Assembly: GCA_943787725.1 (NCBI GenBank)
Contig: CALSNM010000014.1
Span: 1-64,000 of the forward strand
Reading direction: 5' to 3'
Origin: an uncultured Flavobacteriales bacterium
GTDB taxonomy: Bacteria; Bacteroidota; Bacteroidia; Flavobacteriales_D; Parvicellaceae
DNA length: 64,000 nt
The notes beneath the pieces are model-generated. The model ran no database searches and was not told where the DNA came from. It saw nothing but the letters and a program-made list of their open reading frames with translations. Position 1 is the first letter of the stretch, and each line of letters starts with the position of its first letter. This document shows positions 27,358-37,379 of this stretch, piece after piece. Both the position numbers and the translations under genes were made by a program.

Positions 27358-29241
27358 ATGACAAATATGTTGAATAGGGTAATATTAATTTGGGTCGGAG
27401 TACTTTTTTCTATTGGCTTTTTTGCTCAACCTGGAGAAGTTCCGGTAGAAACAAAAGATGGAAACAAGGTTTATGTTCACACTGTTGCTAAGTCTCAAAC
27501 AGCATATGGTATCAGCCGTCTATATAACATTAGTTTAAACGAACTATATGAAAATAATCCCGAAGCGCAAGAAGGATTAAGTATTGGACAGAAATTATAT
27601 TTCCCAGTTAAGGAAGAGGTTTTGCAGCAGGAAGCTTGCATCAATAGATACTTAAGTGATGAAAATAGTATTATGCATACCGTTGAAAATGGCGAAACAT
27701 TGTATTCTATAGCTCGAAAATATGGAGTGCCTGCAAAAGACGTTATTTCGGCAAACCCATCTGGAACATTAGCATTAGGCTCTATGGTGAAAGTCCCTTT
27801 GAAGAATGTTGTTAAAGATGATGTTATTATACCAATAGTTAAGGATCCAATAAATCCAACTGCAGATCCAGGAGATAGTATTATATTGCACAAGGTGAAG
27901 AAAAATGAGACAATGTATAGTCTTTCGAAGCTGTATAATGTTTCAATTGAAGAAATCACCGCTGCGAATGATGGGTTATTGGATGGTCTGAATAAGGGAA
28001 TGAAATTGAGAATTCCGCTCAAGAAAAAAATAAGAAGTTTAGTAGTTGATACTTTGAGAGATTCGTAGTTGACACTTCATATGATTCATTAAATGTTCAA
28101 TCTTCTTTAACACAAGAAGTTTACGAAATAGCGGTTATGATTCCTTTCTTTTTTGATGAAAATAATGCTAGAATGAGCTAAATGTCCACCTATTGGAGAT
28201 TGTCCAATTTATTCGCGTACACTAGATGCATTGGATTTTCACCATGGTGTTATGATGGCAATTGATTCTCTCAAGAATGCGGGCTTAAATGTAGTTGTTC
28301 GTGTTTATGATACAAAGCATGATACTGCCGTTGTCAGAGGGATCTTAAATAAGTCAGAATTTTCGGAAATTGACTTAATAATAGGTCCATTTTATGCCAA
28401 TCAAATTAAATTGGTAAGAGAGTTCGCTAAAACGAAAAGAATTCAACTCATTTGTCCAATACCGGTATCGAATAAGGCATTGTTTAATAATCCTTTTGTA
28501 ACGAAGATGACGGCATCTACACCAACGCAAATTAAGTTTATGGCCCGAGAGATAGCAAGGAAATACTATGATCAGAATGTTATTGTTGTTCGAAATCAAA
28601 AAAATGACAAGGACGAATATTATTACAGGACATTCAAAAAAGCGTTTGCAGAAGAATTAACGAAATATCCAAATCGTTATTTAGACTCAGCTAAAGAAAC
28701 GTATATAAATTCTAAAGGCAGTCGGCTTTCCACGGTTGAGTCTAAAATGGTTTTAGATAAGAATAATCTAATTGTTGTTCCTTCTCAAAGCGTTGGTCAT
28801 GTTAGTGATTTCTTTACAAAATTAAGCTCTACAACTAACTCCAATCCCTACAGGAAATATTCACTGCAGGTTTTTGGTTTAGAAGATTGGAGTGATTTTC
28901 CCACAATTGACGAAAAGTACAAGAACAAATTTAAATTAAGTCTTGTAACAAGTGGTTATGTGGAATACGAAGATCCCAAGGTTTTGGAGTTTATTCATAA
29001 TTATAGAACAAAATACGCTACTGATCCTGGTAACTTTTCATTTATTGGATTTGATGCTGCTTTTATTAACCTTAAAGGACTTTTACTTTATGGTACAGGC
29101 TTTTCAAATCACTACCAATATTTAATTAATACCGGGTTTAAGACGAATTCATTATTTGAAAAAGTTGATCCAAAAGGCGGTTATGAAAACAAGAATGTCT
29201 TCATTATTCGATATGAAGATTATACTGTGATTAAGGAGTAA
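27358..29241 (+). CDS. LysM-repeat protein with periplasmic ligand-binding-like domain, two frameshifts
   Basis: Signal peptide (ILIWVGVLFSIGFFAQ), then three LysM peptidoglycan-binding repeats: about residues 38-86 (VHTVAKSQTAYGISRLYNIS), 105-150 (MHTVENGETLYSIARKYGV) and 175-225 (LHKVKKNETMYSLSKLYNVS). A type I periplasmic-binding-protein-like domain then follows (LIIGPFYANQIKLVREFAKTKRIQLICPIPVSN). The frame shifts near 28055-28065 (RDS then RFVVDTSYDS) and near 28175-28180 (ARMS then AKCPPIGDCPIYSR). The total is about 627 residues. This gene pairs with guaA in many Flavobacteria; its role may be in the cell wall. The start could also be 27367. Confidence 0.78.
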
Positions 29242-29325
29242 TCCACAATTCCTTCAACTTATATACATTTTTCATCATTCTCAGTTGTATAGTTTAAATT
29301 TGAGTACAACCAATCGTGTATTTAG

Positions 29326-31356
29326 ATGAAACTCTGTATTGCCGAGAAACCAAGTGTAGCCAAAGATATTGCAAAAGTTTTGGGCGCAACTACCATGAAA
29401 AATGGTTATTGGGAGGGAAATGGTTATTGGGTTTCATGGACTTTTGGACACCTTTGCACTTTAAAGGAGCCTGCGGATTACACAGAAAAATGGAAATGGT
29501 GGGATTTAAATACGCTTCCCATGCTTCCCTCTAAATTTGGAATTAAACTCATTCAGAATTCTGGAGTTGAAAAACAATTCAATGCAATTGCTGATTTAGT
29601 TGCTAAATGTGATGAGGTTATAAATTGCGGTGATGCGGGTCAAGAAGGAGAATTAATTCAAAGATGGGTGCTAGCTAAGGCTAAGCTAAATAAGCCGTTA
29701 AAGCGTTTGTGGATATCCTCCTTAACAGAAGAAGCTATTAATGAAGGCTTTGAAAAATTAGAAGAAGGCTCTAAATATGATAATTTATATGCGGCTGGTG
29801 CAGCCCGCGCAATAGGTGATTGGATGTTGGGGATGAATGCCACACGGTTATTTACACTTCGATTTGCCGATAAAAAACAAGTTCTATCTATAGGGAGAGT
29901 TCAAACCCCTACTTTAGCCCTGATTGTAGAAAGACAAATTCAAATTGATAATTTTGTTTCGGAAACTTATTATGAGTTAAAAACAACATACAGAGATGTT
30001 GTGTTTTCGAGTACCAAAGGGAAATTCAAATCCAAAGAAGAAGGCGAGGAGATATTGCAAGGAATTGATTCAGAAGAATTCGAAATAGAATCTTTTGTTC
30101 AAAAAGAAGGAAAAGAGCAACCACCACGATTATTTGATTTAACTTCTTTGCAAGTAGATTGTAATAGGAAATTTGGATTTTCTGCTGAAGAAACATTGAA
30201 TCTAATTCAAAATCTTTACGAACAAAAGTTAACTACCTACCCGAGAGTTGATACTACCTATTTGCCGGATGATGTTTATCCAAAAGTTCCGGGTATATTG
30301 GATAAGTTGCAATTTTATAAGCGATTTACCGATAAGTTGAAAGGGAAGAAACTCAGAAAATCTAAAAAAGTATTTGATGATAAGAAAGTAACGGATCACC
30401 ATGCCATTATACCTACAGGTATTTCGCCAAGCGGAATTTCTGCGCAGCATCAAAAGGTTTATGATATGGTTGCCAAACGTTTTATTTCAGTATTCTATCC
30501 AGATTGTAAGGTGAGTAATTCCACTGTTTTGGGATTGGTAAAAGAAGTCAAATTTAAAGCTACAGGCAAACAGATTCTTGAAATGGGTTGGAGAGAAGTA
30601 TATGCAGACATTACCTCAGAGGAGCAATCAAATCAGCCTCAAAAAGGGGAGCAGGTAATGCCGGTATTCTTAAAAGGAGAAAAAGGTCCGCACACTCCAG
30701 ATTTTCAAGAGAAGTATACAAAGCCTCCAAGTTATTATTCTGAGGCAACGCTGCTGCGCGCAATGGAATCTGCCGGTAAACAAGTAGATGATGACGAGTT
30801 GCGTGATATTATGAAAGAGAATGGTATTGGGAGACCTTCTACCAGAGCCAATATTATCGAAACACTTTTTAAAAGAAATTATATCGCTCGTCAAAAAAAG
30901 AGAATTATAGCTACTCAGACTGGGCAGCATTTGATTTCCTTAATTGAGAATGATATTTTAAAATCTGCGGAATTAACGGGTCAATGGGAAAAGAAAATTA
31001 GAGATATAGAAAGGGGTGAGTACTCTGTTGAAAAGTTTAAAACAGAGCTTTTTGATATGGTGAATGAGTTGGTGCACCAAGTGAAACATCAAAAAGCAGA
31101 ACCTAAGAAAATAGGTTGTCCCAAGTGTAGCAAAGGACATATGATCAGAGGTCGTTCTGCTTGGGGTTGTTCTGATTGGGAAAGTGGCTGTAAGTTCACG
31201 CTCCCATTTAAATTTAAAGAAATTACCTTTTCCGATAAAGACATGAAGTCTTTAATTGAAGAAGGAGAGTCATATTATCGTTTCAAACTTATACTGAACA
31301 AGAAAGAGGAGTTGGTAAAAGTAACTTTGAATAAAAAGCTGAAGTTAGGGTGGTAG
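29326..31356 (+). CDS. topB: DNA topoisomerase III
   Basis: A 676-residue type IA topoisomerase that passes single strands and decatenates DNA. The Toprim domain starts MKLCIAEKPSVAKDIAKVLG, with the acidic motif NCGDAGQEGELI. The active-site Tyr305 is in TTYPRVDTTYLP. RVQTPTLALIVERQ and GIGRPSTRANIIETLFKR are classic. The C-terminal region keeps one zinc-binding-like set, CPKC...C...C (about 606-630). Complete. Topo III is often carried on mobile elements in Bacteroidota, but the neighbours here are housekeeping genes. Confidence 0.94.
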   Translation: MKLCIAEKPSVAKDIAKVLGATTMKNGYWEGNGYWVSWTFGHLCTLKEPADYTEKWKWWDLNTLPMLPSKFGIKLIQNSGVEKQFNAIADLVAKCDEVINCGDAGQEGELIQRWVLAKAKLNKPLKRLWISSLTEEAINEGFEKLEEGSKYDNLYAAGAARAIGDWMLGMNATRLFTLRFADKKQVLSIGRVQTPTLALIVERQIQIDNFVSETYYELKTTYRDVVFSSTKGKFKSKEEGEEILQGIDSEEFEIESFVQKEGKEQPPRLFDLTSLQVDCNRKFGFSAEETLNLIQNLYEQKLTTYPRVDTTYLPDDVYPKVPGILDKLQFYKRFTDKLKGKKLRKSKKVFDDKKVTDHHAIIPTGISPSGISAQHQKVYDMVAKRFISVFYPDCKVSNSTVLGLVKEVKFKATGKQILEMGWREVYADITSEEQSNQPQKGEQVMPVFLKGEKGPHTPDFQEKYTKPPSYYSEATLLRAMESAGKQVDDDELRDIMKENGIGRPSTRANIIETLFKRNYIARQKKRIIATQTGQHLISLIENDILKSAELTGQWEKKIRDIERGEYSVEKFKTELFDMVNELVHQVKHQKAEPKKIGCPKCSKGHMIRGRSAWGCSDWESGCKFTLPFKFKEITFSDKDMKSLIEEGESYYRFKLILNKKEELVKVTLNKKLKLGW

Positions 31357-31412
31357 AATTTAATTAACAAACCTGATACAATCCCAAATTTAATCTAGCG
31401 TTATTTACTGCA

Positions 31413-33812
31413 ATGAGTCGAACATTTTTCATTTTATTTATTTTAATTTCTAGCATTGGAGTTTCTCAAAACGACTCAATATTTCATGTTAATGATATAC
31501 GCGTTGAAGGAAATATACGAACTCATGAGAATGCTATAATTATACGTTCCCGATTAAAAATTGATAGCTGGATAAGTATCCCAGGAAAAGAAACTATGCA
31601 TGCTATGAAGGCACTTTGGCAAACTGGAGATTACAAATCAATTGAGATTATAAGGGCAAATGTGCCGAGGGGAATAGAATTAATTATTAAAGTTGAGGAG
31701 TATTTTAAGCTTGGTAGCATTCGTTATTTAGGTTTGACAAAAAGTGAACAACGAAGAATGTCTGAAGATTTATCTATAAAGAAGAGAATCATTTATAATC
31801 CACAATCATTAAAAGTGATTGAAAGTCAATTAAATAATTACTTAAATGGTAAAGGCTATATTGAAAATAAGTTTTCTTTAGATTCTGTTATAACCAATAA
31901 TGGATTGGTTTCACTTGTTTATAAAGTACTAAAAGGACAGCGATTTAGAGTAGATAACATTGATTATTTAAATACAGAATACATATCTGCTAGACAGTTT
32001 AATAAGTCCTTAAATAAAATTCGGGCTTCCACACTTCTATGGCCGGGTAGTTTATACGAAGATAACGGTGATTGTGAGGTTGATAACATTGAAAATATTG
32101 CCAAGATCAACGGTTATCCATATGCTGAAATTGATTCGTTAAAATTTAATTTGAATAAACAAAGAGTAAACTTATCCTATTTTTTTAATGAATCAACACG
32201 TTACAAATTTGGTGAATTTAGATGGGAGGGTAATGAGTCTATTGATGATACGGTGTTAAATGAATTGGCACAAAAATTCAAGGGAACTATTTACAATATT
32301 GAATTAATTAATGAATTACTCTATTTTTCAAATAGTTATAATGATATAAGTTCTTTATATTATGAAAAGGGGTATGCAGCAATGCGCTTATATCATGAAT
32401 TAGAGCCGAATGAAGAAACGGGTATGATTGATATTCATATTCATATAAAGGAAGGAGAGATTATGCGTTTTGGAAATATTTCTTTCTCTGGCAATATCCG
32501 AACAAAGGAATTTGTTTTGTTGCGTGAGGTACTCACTATACCTGGAGAAAAGTTTACACGCTCTCAAATAATTCTGTCCCAGAAAAAACTCGCGCAGTTA
32601 GATTATTTTAAGAATGCTGAAATGAATGTAAAAATGAATACGGACACAGTAACTAAAACTGTCGGAATAGAATATGTGGTTAAGGAGAGGATAAGTGATA
32701 AGTTATATGTCAGTGGAGGTTACGGTTCGAGGTTAATTGGTACCGTTGGTTTTGATTTTAAAAATTTTTCTGGAAAGGATTTGTTTAAAAAAGGGACTCG
32801 ATGGAACCCTCTTCCCGCTGGAGGAGGACAGCATCTTTCGTTAAAAGGTCAAACGGACGGGGCCGGTTATTATGGCGGATCATTTAATATCTATGAACCT
32901 TGGCTAAAAGGAAAACCAATTGGTTTAGCTTTTAATTTAAGTGTTGCGTCGATTAGCGATAGCCTGGGCAACTTAGGAATTTTTAATATGAGTTCTACGA
33001 TTTCACATAAACCTTTTAAGTATGATCCATTTACTTACTTTAATTATTCTTTAGGTTACAAAACCTACAACGTAGATAATTTTAACATTTTTGGAGAAAC
33101 TACAGGGAAGTTCAATTCTCTGACATTGCAAGCGGGAATGCTAAAAAACACTACTTCTGGAGGCATGTTTTCCACGAGCGGAAATAAAGTTGAAACATCT
33201 ATTATATCAAGTTTACCGCCTTATTCACGATATACTGAAACAGAAGCATTCAACTTATCTACTGAAGAAAAGTTTAAGTGGTTTGAGTATTATAAGTTTA
33301 AATTCTCGTTGAAACATTACCAAAGTTTAAATCCTGGGAAGAATATAGTGTTAGCATCAAAATTCGGAATGGGATATTTAGGGAGATTTAATAAAGGGGT
33401 CGGAACAGTTCCATTTGGACGTTACTTTATGGGGGGTACGGGTATAACGAATTTCGATGTCTCTGCAAATGAATATATAGGATTACGGGGTTATGAATCG
33501 GATGACCTATCTTCTGCCATAGGTGACCCTCTAGCAATTAAGCTATCTTTTGAATTGCAAAAAAAAGTAATTGAGACAGATCAATTTATGTTTTCAACTC
33601 ATTTGTTCGGAGAATTTGGAAATACCTACCAATCCTTAATGGATTTAGATCCATATAGTTTAAAGTCATCGATTGGGTTTGGTGCCAAAGTATATGCACC
33701 AATACTGGGTGTAATAGGAATTGATATAGGATGGGGCTTAAATAAACCTGATTTTAGTTGGCAATTACCTGCTGTTCAGTTTACAATTGGAATGGATATA
33801 GGTGATTTTTAG
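31413..33812 (+). CDS. Omp85-family outer-membrane protein (BamA/TamA-like)
   Basis: A 799-residue protein with a signal peptide (MSRTFFILFILISSIGVSQ). Successive POTRA-type repeats fill about residues 20-420 (FHVNDIRVEGNIRTHENAIIIRSRLKI, FGNISFSGNIRTKEFVLLREVL). A C-terminal 16-strand barrel about 430-799 contains the surface-antigen signature YGSRLIGTVGFDFKNFSG and ends FTIGMDIGDF. It would insert or fold proteins in the outer membrane. Bacteroidota often have several such proteins; nothing here proves this is the essential BamA. Confidence 0.85.
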   Translation: MSRTFFILFILISSIGVSQNDSIFHVNDIRVEGNIRTHENAIIIRSRLKIDSWISIPGKETMHAMKALWQTGDYKSIEIIRANVPRGIELIIKVEEYFKLGSIRYLGLTKSEQRRMSEDLSIKKRIIYNPQSLKVIESQLNNYLNGKGYIENKFSLDSVITNNGLVSLVYKVLKGQRFRVDNIDYLNTEYISARQFNKSLNKIRASTLLWPGSLYEDNGDCEVDNIENIAKINGYPYAEIDSLKFNLNKQRVNLSYFFNESTRYKFGEFRWEGNESIDDTVLNELAQKFKGTIYNIELINELLYFSNSYNDISSLYYEKGYAAMRLYHELEPNEETGMIDIHIHIKEGEIMRFGNISFSGNIRTKEFVLLREVLTIPGEKFTRSQIILSQKKLAQLDYFKNAEMNVKMNTDTVTKTVGIEYVVKERISDKLYVSGGYGSRLIGTVGFDFKNFSGKDLFKKGTRWNPLPAGGGQHLSLKGQTDGAGYYGGSFNIYEPWLKGKPIGLAFNLSVASISDSLGNLGIFNMSSTISHKPFKYDPFTYFNYSLGYKTYNVDNFNIFGETTGKFNSLTLQAGMLKNTTSGGMFSTSGNKVETSIISSLPPYSRYTETEAFNLSTEEKFKWFEYYKFKFSLKHYQSLNPGKNIVLASKFGMGYLGRFNKGVGTVPFGRYFMGGTGITNFDVSANEYIGLRGYESDDLSSAIGDPLAIKLSFELQKKVIETDQFMFSTHLFGEFGNTYQSLMDLDPYSLKSSIGFGAKVYAPILGVIGIDIGWGLNKPDFSWQLPAVQFTIGMDIGDF

Positions 33813-33817
33813 TTTAT

Positions 33818-34612
33818 TTATTTCGCTGACTTATCAAAGGAAGTAAACACTGTTTCAGAAAGCTCTTCAAATACAGCAATATCCGTAAGCGTATCGGTGC
33901 TTCTAACATCGGCTAATTCAATATTTCCATACTGAGAGTAATTATCCCAAGTAGTACTAAATACCGGGTCTTTCATTGTTGGAGTGGGGAAGAAGTCCCA
34001 TTGTCTTATTTTATAATCGTATGTGTCTACATAAATAATATACTTATTATCAGGAGTCTCTCCGACACCACTAAATGTCAGCTCAAGAGCATAAGCATAT
34101 TCATTATTAAGCATTGTTCTTTTTTGCCTGGACTTTAAAGTGACTCCACTATCTTTTAGTTTGAACGGCATAAACATCCAATAAGAATCATTGACCCACA
34201 TTTCTTTACCTAAATCAAGATATTTATCAAGCGAATCAGCTTTAGTAGGTTCTACATCTCCTAGTTTAACTTTTCCCTCAAGTGTATTTATGTTCATAAG
34301 AATAACAGCATCTGAGCTTGGAATTTCAATTCTAATATCACCTGTTTCTTTATTCCAGTAATGTAAACGTTTTCCAAAAAAATTCCACCTAAGATATTTT
34401 GTATTGTCCCAATTTTCTCTTCCTCCAATTGATTTCATTACTTTATCTGCAATTTCAATGGCTTTTTCATCGGAATGCAATAAATCAAAATCTGCATGAG
34501 CCGGATTCACTTCATTTTCAATAATGTCTTCAGTTGTTGTGACCTCTTTTTCGCTGCAAGCAGAAAATAGAATAACTGCAAATACAAAAATGCATAATAA
34601 CGACTTGTTCAT
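33818..34612 (-). CDS. Lipoprotein of unknown function
   Basis: The start at 34612 (MNKSLLCIFVFAVILFSACSEKE) places a lipoprotein signal peptide with lipobox FSAC at the N-terminus; an upstream extension of 31 residues is spurious. The product is 264 residues. The mature part (HSDEKAIEIADKVMKSIGGRENWDNTKYLRWNFFGKRLHYWNKETGDIRIE) resembles LolA/LolB-like or DUF6503-type envelope proteins of Bacteroidota that bind hydrophobic ligands, but I cannot prove the family. It ends 6 bases from the Omp85 gene on the other strand. Confidence 0.7.
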   Translation of the reverse strand: MNKSLLCIFVFAVILFSACSEKEVTTTEDIIENEVNPAHADFDLLHSDEKAIEIADKVMKSIGGRENWDNTKYLRWNFFGKRLHYWNKETGDIRIEIPSSDAVILMNINTLEGKVKLGDVEPTKADSLDKYLDLGKEMWVNDSYWMFMPFKLKDSGVTLKSRQKRTMLNNEYAYALELTFSGVGETPDNKYIIYVDTYDYKIRQWDFFPTPTMKDPVFSTTWDNYSQYGNIELADVRSTDTLTDIAVFEELSETVFTSFDKSAK

Positions 34613-34797
34613 AGGAGTTTGCTTTTTAGCCAAAAATAAAACTTTGAGTTGATTTATGGTAGTTTTACATAAGAAAACTGAAGATTTACATACAAGCTGA
34701 AACACTCAGATTTTCAAACTATGCAATACGTGTCATTATAAAGGTTAATATTTACCGAAAGTGACTTTAAATCATGCATATAATTGTCATTTACGAC

Positions 34798-34835
34798 AAA
34801 TTGTCACAATTTTTTTGGGTGGCACATCATTTGAC
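34798..34835 (+). promoter_or_regulatory. Palindrome and sigma-54-like element upstream of htpG
   Basis: AAATTGTCACAATTT at 34798-34812 is a perfect 7-base inverted repeat around a single C. Eight bases later TGGCAC-N5-TTGAC (34820-34835) resembles the -24/-12 element of sigma-54 promoters (TGGCAC-N5-TTGCW), with one mismatch in the key GC. No good TAnnTTTG box is present. Both lie 35-72 bases before the htpG ATG at 34870. Confidence 0.35.
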
Positions 34836-34869
34836 TAGGGTGAGTTTCAAATAAATTAAATAATTGAAA

Positions 34870-36759
34870 ATGGAAAAAGGAACAATTAATATACAAACGG
34901 AAAACATCTTTCCGATTATTAAAAAATTCTTATACTCTGATACAGAGATATTTGTAAGAGAGCTTGTGTCTAACGCTGTTGATGCATGTCAAAAATTAAA
35001 GACAATGTCTGCTGCTGGAGAGGTGAAAGGAGATATAGGAGAATTGCAAGTAGAAGTTATTTTAGATAATAAAGCTAAAACGATTACCATTAAGGATAAT
35101 GGAATCGGCATGACAGCTGAGGAAGTAAATAGATACATAAACGAGATTGCATTTTCTGGTGCAACGGAGTTCGTAGAGAAATACAAAGACAAAGATGCCA
35201 ATTCTATTATTGGGCATTTTGGTTTAGGGTTTTACTCTTCTTTCATGGTTTCTGATAAGGTTCAGATTAAGACATTATCTCATAAAAATGCCTCACAAGC
35301 TGTACAATGGGAATCTGATGGAAGTCCTGAATACACAATCTCTGAAATCAATAAAAAAGATAGAGGAACTGAAATTGTTTTGCATATCTCAAAAGACTCA
35401 AAAGAATATTTAGAGGATGCTAGAATTAATACTGTATTGAATAAGTATTGTAAGTTCTTGCCAATCAATGTTATTTATGGAGAGAAATCTGAATTTATTG
35501 AAGACCCTAAAGGGGAAAAGGATGAAGAAGGAAATACGAAGAAAATTGAAAAGAAAATCCCGAATGTTTTAAATAATACAGCTCCAGCTTGGATAAAAAA
35601 ACCAGCTGATTTGAAGGCTGAAGATTACAAAGGGTTTTATAGCGAATTATATCCTTTTTCTGAGGAACCAATGTTTCATATTCACTTAAACGTGGATTAT
35701 CCATTTAATTTAACGGGAATTTTATATTTTCCTAAATTAAGGAATCAAGTAGAGGTGCAGAAAAACAAGATTCAATTATATAGCAATCAAGTTTTTATAA
35801 CGGATTCTGTTGAGAATATAGTGCCGGAGTTTTTGACACTTCTGCATGGGGTTATTGATTCTCCAGATATTCCATTAAATGTTTCACGTTCATACTTGCA
35901 AAGTGATAGCAACGTGAAAAAAATCTCGAATCACATTTCTAAAAAAGTAGCAGATAAATTAGGTTCAATGTTTAAGAAAGATCGCAAGGATTTTGAATCT
36001 AAATGGAGCGACATTGAAGTATTTATCCAATATGGAATGCTCACTGATGATAAGTTTGGAGAAAGAGCAGAGAAATTTACACTTTTAAAGACTACTGATG
36101 ATGAGTTTTTCACTTTTGAAGAGTACAAAGAAAAAGTAAAAGATGCACAAACTGACAAGGATAGCAAACTGGTTTATCTTTACTCTCATAATGCAGAAGA
36201 ACATCATTCACTGATTGAAGTTGCCAAGTCAAAAGGTTATAACGTTTTACTGCTAGATGGTCCATTGTCAAGCCATTATATTCAGAAACTTGAAGAAAAA
36301 CAAGGTGTTTCTTTAGCTCGTTTGGATGCTGATACTATCGATAAGTTAATTAACAAAGAAGAAGCTCAGCCTTCAAAATTGTCAAAGGAAGAAGAAGATA
36401 AAGTAAAGCCTGTTTTTGAGAGTAACGTTACTAAGGATAAGTTTACTGTTCAGTTCGAAAGTATGAGTGAAACTGAACAGCCCGTTGTTATTACGCAAAG
36501 TGAATTTATGCGAAGAATGAAAGAGCAGCAAGCTATGGGTGGGGGAGGAATGCAGATGATGGGAGCATTCCCTGAAATGTATAACTTAGTCGTTAATAGT
36601 AATCATCCGCTTACGTCTAAAATACTTGCCGAAAAAAATAAAGGTAAGAAAGAGAAATTAGCGAAACAAGCTGTTGACTTAGCTTTACTATCTAACGGAA
36701 TGTTGAAAGGGAAAGATTTGGCAGAGTTTATTAGTAGAAGTGTTGAAATGATCGATTAG
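34870..36759 (+). CDS. htpG: Molecular chaperone HtpG (Hsp90)
   Basis: ATP-dependent cytosolic chaperone. The start is the ATG at 34870 (MEKGTINIQTENIF); the in-frame TTG two codons earlier is unlikely. The GHKL ATP-binding domain has VRELVSNAVDACQKL, IKDNGIGMT and IGHFGLGFYSSFMVSDKV. The middle domain has GVIDSPDIPLNVSRSYLQ. The C-terminal dimerisation domain includes MRRMKEQQAMGGGGMQMM. At 629 residues it is full-length. Its own upstream region holds an unusual palindrome and a sigma-54-like element, suggesting stress control. Confidence 0.95.
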   Translation: MEKGTINIQTENIFPIIKKFLYSDTEIFVRELVSNAVDACQKLKTMSAAGEVKGDIGELQVEVILDNKAKTITIKDNGIGMTAEEVNRYINEIAFSGATEFVEKYKDKDANSIIGHFGLGFYSSFMVSDKVQIKTLSHKNASQAVQWESDGSPEYTISEINKKDRGTEIVLHISKDSKEYLEDARINTVLNKYCKFLPINVIYGEKSEFIEDPKGEKDEEGNTKKIEKKIPNVLNNTAPAWIKKPADLKAEDYKGFYSELYPFSEEPMFHIHLNVDYPFNLTGILYFPKLRNQVEVQKNKIQLYSNQVFITDSVENIVPEFLTLLHGVIDSPDIPLNVSRSYLQSDSNVKKISNHISKKVADKLGSMFKKDRKDFESKWSDIEVFIQYGMLTDDKFGERAEKFTLLKTTDDEFFTFEEYKEKVKDAQTDKDSKLVYLYSHNAEEHHSLIEVAKSKGYNVLLLDGPLSSHYIQKLEEKQGVSLARLDADTIDKLINKEEAQPSKLSKEEEDKVKPVFESNVTKDKFTVQFESMSETEQPVVITQSEFMRRMKEQQAMGGGGMQMMGAFPEMYNLVVNSNHPLTSKILAEKNKGKKEKLAKQAVDLALLSNGMLKGKDLAEFISRSVEMID

Positions 36760-36782
36760 TGAAGTAATTTATATTTTGCTGG

Positions 36783-36822
36783 CAGAAGAGAAATCCTTTG
36801 AATAAAGAAGATTTCTCTTCTG
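36783..36822 (+). terminator. Hairpin downstream of htpG
   Basis: CAGAAGAGAAATC (36783-36795) pairs perfectly over 13 bases with GATTTCTCTTCTG (36810-36822) across a 14-base loop. It begins 24 bases after the htpG stop and is followed by TTGGTTG, not a long T run, so termination would be weak. An alternative is a 3' stability hairpin. Confidence 0.4.
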
Positions 36823-36877
36823 TTGGTTGAAATGTTATGAGAATGGGGTGCAGTGAAGTCTAAAAATAGACGCTTAA

Positions 36878-37297
36878 TTATACTTTTGAGATGACCATTT
36901 TGTTTCCGTGGAGGTTAAACTTCCAGGTTTGATCAAACATTTTACCTAAGTAGCGATTATAAAGATTTAGCCGCTTTGCTGGGAATTCATCATGCTCTGC
37001 AGCAGTTGGTTCACCCACAAATTCATAAATTTTTACGTTTGGATGCTGCTCCATGTAAGCCCTTACAATAACGACAATTGTTGTCATAACTCTGTAAGCT
37101 TCTCCTTTGTTGGTGAGCGAATATTCTTCACCTTCAAACTCATCATTGAGAACTCCAAAAGCAATACTCGTATGTAACAAGTTGTTTTTTTTACGTGCAA
37201 AGCGAACCTCGTACTCAATTTCAGATTCCGTTTCGAATTTGTATGTGCTACCTGATTTGATTACAGGAAATTCTATTTCATAAGGAAAAACAGCCAT
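36878..37297 (-). CDS. Conserved hypothetical protein
   Basis: Not recognised. The start at 37297 (MAVFPYEIEFPVIKSGSTYKF) gives 139 residues; a longer in-frame start would add a hydrophobic but implausible N-terminus. It is an alpha/beta protein with LTNKGEAYRVMTTIVVIVRAYMEQHPNV and a C-terminal AAEHDEFPAKRLNLYNRYLGKMF segment of the kind seen in several uncharacterised bacterial and phage-associated proteins. No signal peptide, no catalytic motif. It is divergent from the DnaJ-like gene. Confidence 0.6.
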   Translation of the reverse strand: MAVFPYEIEFPVIKSGSTYKFETESEIEYEVRFARKKNNLLHTSIAFGVLNDEFEGEEYSLTNKGEAYRVMTTIVVIVRAYMEQHPNVKIYEFVGEPTAAEHDEFPAKRLNLYNRYLGKMFDQTWKFNLHGNKMVISKV

Positions 37298-37379
37298 TAA
37301 TCGTCTAAAAGTAAAGATAAAAAATGATAAATTTACAGGCAGAAGAAAAAATCTATTTAGAATAACTTGATACAAGAAA

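Noticed and set aside
27495..28022. 175-residue minus-strand open frame
   Set aside because: It mirrors the LysM repeats of the plus-strand gene and has no motif, signal or homology of its own.
29326..31356. topB as a sign of a conjugative element
   Set aside because: No transfer, integrase or mobilisation genes nearby; neighbours are core genes with the same composition.
35875..35895. TGTTTCACGT similar to half of a parS site
   Set aside because: Only the first ten bases match; it lies inside the conserved NVSRSYLQ codons of htpG, and the second half of the palindrome is absent.
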